Positions 5,837 through 7,056 of a stretch of DNA of 7,056 nt are shown here, in pieces. The notes beneath the pieces were generated by a model. That model saw only the letters and a list, made by a program, of their open reading frames with translations. It was not told the origin of the DNA and did not search any database. Numbering within the stretch: the stretch's first letter is position 1; each line of letters starts with the position of its first letter. This DNA is from Sphingomonas sp. (GTDB lineage: Bacteria > Pseudomonadota > Alphaproteobacteria > Sphingomonadales > Sphingomonadaceae): contig JAFBAM010000091.1 in assembly GCA_019247755.1 (NCBI GenBank), positions 1 through 7,056 on the forward strand. Reading direction: 5' to 3'. The translations under genes were made by a program, and so were the position numbers.

Positions 5837-7056
5837 ATGGCCAGTGTGTTCCTGAGTTACGGCCGTGACGATGGCGCGCAAGCGAAGCCCATCGCTGCGG
5901 CGCTCGAGAGGGCCGGCCACTCCGTCTGGTGGGACCGGCACATCGGCGGCGGGTCCCAATTCTCCAAGGAGATCGAACAGGCATTGAACGGCGCAGACGT
6001 CGTCCTCGTCCTCTGGTCGCCTGCCTCGGTCGACAGTGCCTGGGTAAGGGACGAAGCCGGGGCCGGCCGCGATCGAGGGCAGCTGGTGCCTCTATCGCTC
6101 AAAGGAACGCAGCCGCCGCTCGGCTTCCGGCAATTCCAGGCAATCAATCTCGGGACCTGGGGTGGTCGGGGCAAGGTTCCTCGTCTCAATGAAATTCTCG
6201 CCGCGATCGAGCGTCAGACCAAAGAGCCGGGTATTCCCGCCCCTCGTAATGCTCAGCCCCGCCACGGCCCTTCCCTCAACATGTGGGCGCTCATCGGCCT
6301 GGGCGTAGGCTTGTTCTTCGTCGTTATAGGTCTGCTGATCGGCCATACTTGGAATCAGGGTTCGTCGAGCCAGCCAACCGTTGCCGTATCAGCCGCCGAT
6401 GCATCTCCTCGGTCACAGTCGGCGGCGGCTGGCCTGCTCGTCAAACTTGGCGAGCTCACCAATGTCGGCGCAGGCAAGTGGCAACTGACTGAATCAGTGG
6501 ACAAAGAGGCGCGACCTGATCTGCTGTTTCGGGTTGCTGACACAGGTAGTGACGACAAGCCGCAGAGCAGTCTCGTCTTGCTCGATGGCAAGAGCAATGC
6601 GCTGCTTTGGTCGCGAGAATTCACGTTCCCCGCCGGACAACAACCGGACCTGCGGCAACAACTTTCGCTGACGGCAGGTAGAGTGCTTGGCTGTGTGCTG
6701 GAAAGCCGTAAGGCGAAAGGTGTTTCACGCGATCAGCTCAAGTTATTCCTCGAGGCTTGCGCGAGCCTCGCCGATGAAGACCTCGAAAATTATGATCAAG
6801 TGGCCGCGCAGCTTCGATCGATCGTCGCGCAAACGCCGTCGTTCAAGCCGGCTTGGGGTAGGTTGTTATTCGCGGACTCCGCGATAGCGGATGTCGCTCG
6901 AAACACGGGCGACGAGGCGAGCAAGCTCAAACAGCTAAAGACTGATCTCGTGGAAGCGAAGTCGCAATTTCCGGACCTTCCCGAAATAGCGATCGGCGCA
7001 GTGCACGATTTAAAGTACGGGGATTTCGGCAGCAGAATCCAGATACTCCAAAACGC
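5837..7056 (+). CDS. TIR-domain membrane protein with TolB-like and TPR-like C-terminal region (3' end outside the window)
   Basis: The frame stays open to the right edge (406 complete codons). Residues 1 to about 125 form a TIR domain of the TIR_2 type: ASVFLSYGRDD at 2-12, WWDRHIGGG at 31-39 (BB-loop region), VVLVLWSPASVDSAWVRDEA at 55-74 with E73 at the place of the NADase catalytic glutamate, and LVPLSLKG at 83-90. A linker with R137, R142 and H143 precedes one membrane helix at about 149-169, so the TIR domain should be cytoplasmic and the rest periplasmic. Residues about 195-290 (DLLFRVADTG, LVLLDGKSNALLWSREF) resemble the TolB-like domain found before TPRs in adenylate-cyclase-like proteins. 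From about 315 on the sequence is helical and TPR-like (AQTPSFKPAWGRLLFADSA). TIR domains often hydrolyse NAD or make signalling nucleotides from it, but activity and role here are unknown. Three TTA codons (6743, 6866, 7010) hint at weaker codon adaptation. The start is set by AGGGGG 6 nt upstream. Confidence 0.88.
   Translation, partial: MASVFLSYGRDDGAQAKPIAAALERAGHSVWWDRHIGGGSQFSKEIEQALNGADVVLVLWSPASVDSAWVRDEAGAGRDRGQLVPLSLKGTQPPLGFRQFQAINLGTWGGRGKVPRLNEILAAIERQTKEPGIPAPRNAQPRHGPSLNMWALIGLGVGLFFVVIGLLIGHTWNQGSSSQPTVAVSAADASPRSQSAAAGLLVKLGELTNVGAGKWQLTESVDKEARPDLLFRVADTGSDDKPQSSLVLLDGKSNALLWSREFTFPAGQQPDLRQQLSLTAGRVLGCVLESRKAKGVSRDQLKLFLEACASLADEDLENYDQVAAQLRSIVAQTPSFKPAWGRLLFADSAIADVARNTGDEASKLKQLKTDLVEAKSQFPDLPEIAIGAVHDLKYGDFGSRIQILQN

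Noticed and set aside
5705..6346. Minus-strand open frames upstream of pyrH (5705-5959, 5857-6189, 6092-6346)
   Set aside because: They are antisense to the TIR domain coding sequence, have no recognisable motifs and overlap each other; the plus-strand frame carries the TIR motifs.
5837..7056. Thoeris or CBASS defence system
   Set aside because: No ThsA-like, CD-NTase or other effector or partner gene is visible, and the membrane-TolB/TPR layout differs from ThsB. The adjacent genes are housekeeping. Defence remains possible but unsupported from this window.

Overview
The window looks like chromosomal DNA of a GC-rich alphaproteobacterium, most likely a sphingomonad. This is inferred from gene content and order, protein style (short CdsA, single-PDZ RseP, Pro/Ala-rich BamA linker) and base composition; there is no rRNA or other direct marker.

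Positions 1-5708, all on the minus strand, hold a compact housekeeping operon, transcribed right to left: pyrH (UMP kinase), frr (ribosome recycling factor), uppS (undecaprenyl-diphosphate synthase), cdsA (CDP-diacylglycerol synthase), dxr (DXP reductoisomerase), rseP (M50 site-2 protease) and the first 227 codons of bamA (outer-membrane assembly factor), which runs off the left edge. Three successive junctions (frr/uppS, uppS/cdsA, cdsA/dxr) are 4-nt GTGA or ATGA stop/start overlaps. pyrH/frr and dxr/rseP are separated by 5 and 3 nt; only rseP/bamA has a real spacer (78 nt). The genes link nucleotide supply and ribosome recycling to isoprenoid precursors (dxr), the polyprenyl carrier for cell-wall synthesis (uppS), phospholipid precursors (cdsA) and envelope proteolysis and assembly (rseP, bamA).

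Positions 5709-5836 are a 128-nt divergent intergenic region with two possible small hairpins and a weak candidate pyrH promoter.

Positions 5837-7056, plus strand, hold an open reading frame that is open at the right edge (406 complete codons). It encodes an N-terminal TIR domain with the candidate NADase glutamate, one transmembrane helix, a TolB-like domain of the kind seen in TPR-containing adenylate-cyclase-like proteins, and the start of a TPR-like helical region. It is the accessory gene of the window and the most interesting one. It lies where rpsB-tsf would often precede pyrH. No RNA genes, mobile elements, CRISPR arrays or clear intrinsic terminators were seen, and no stretch over 300 nt lacks a gene.
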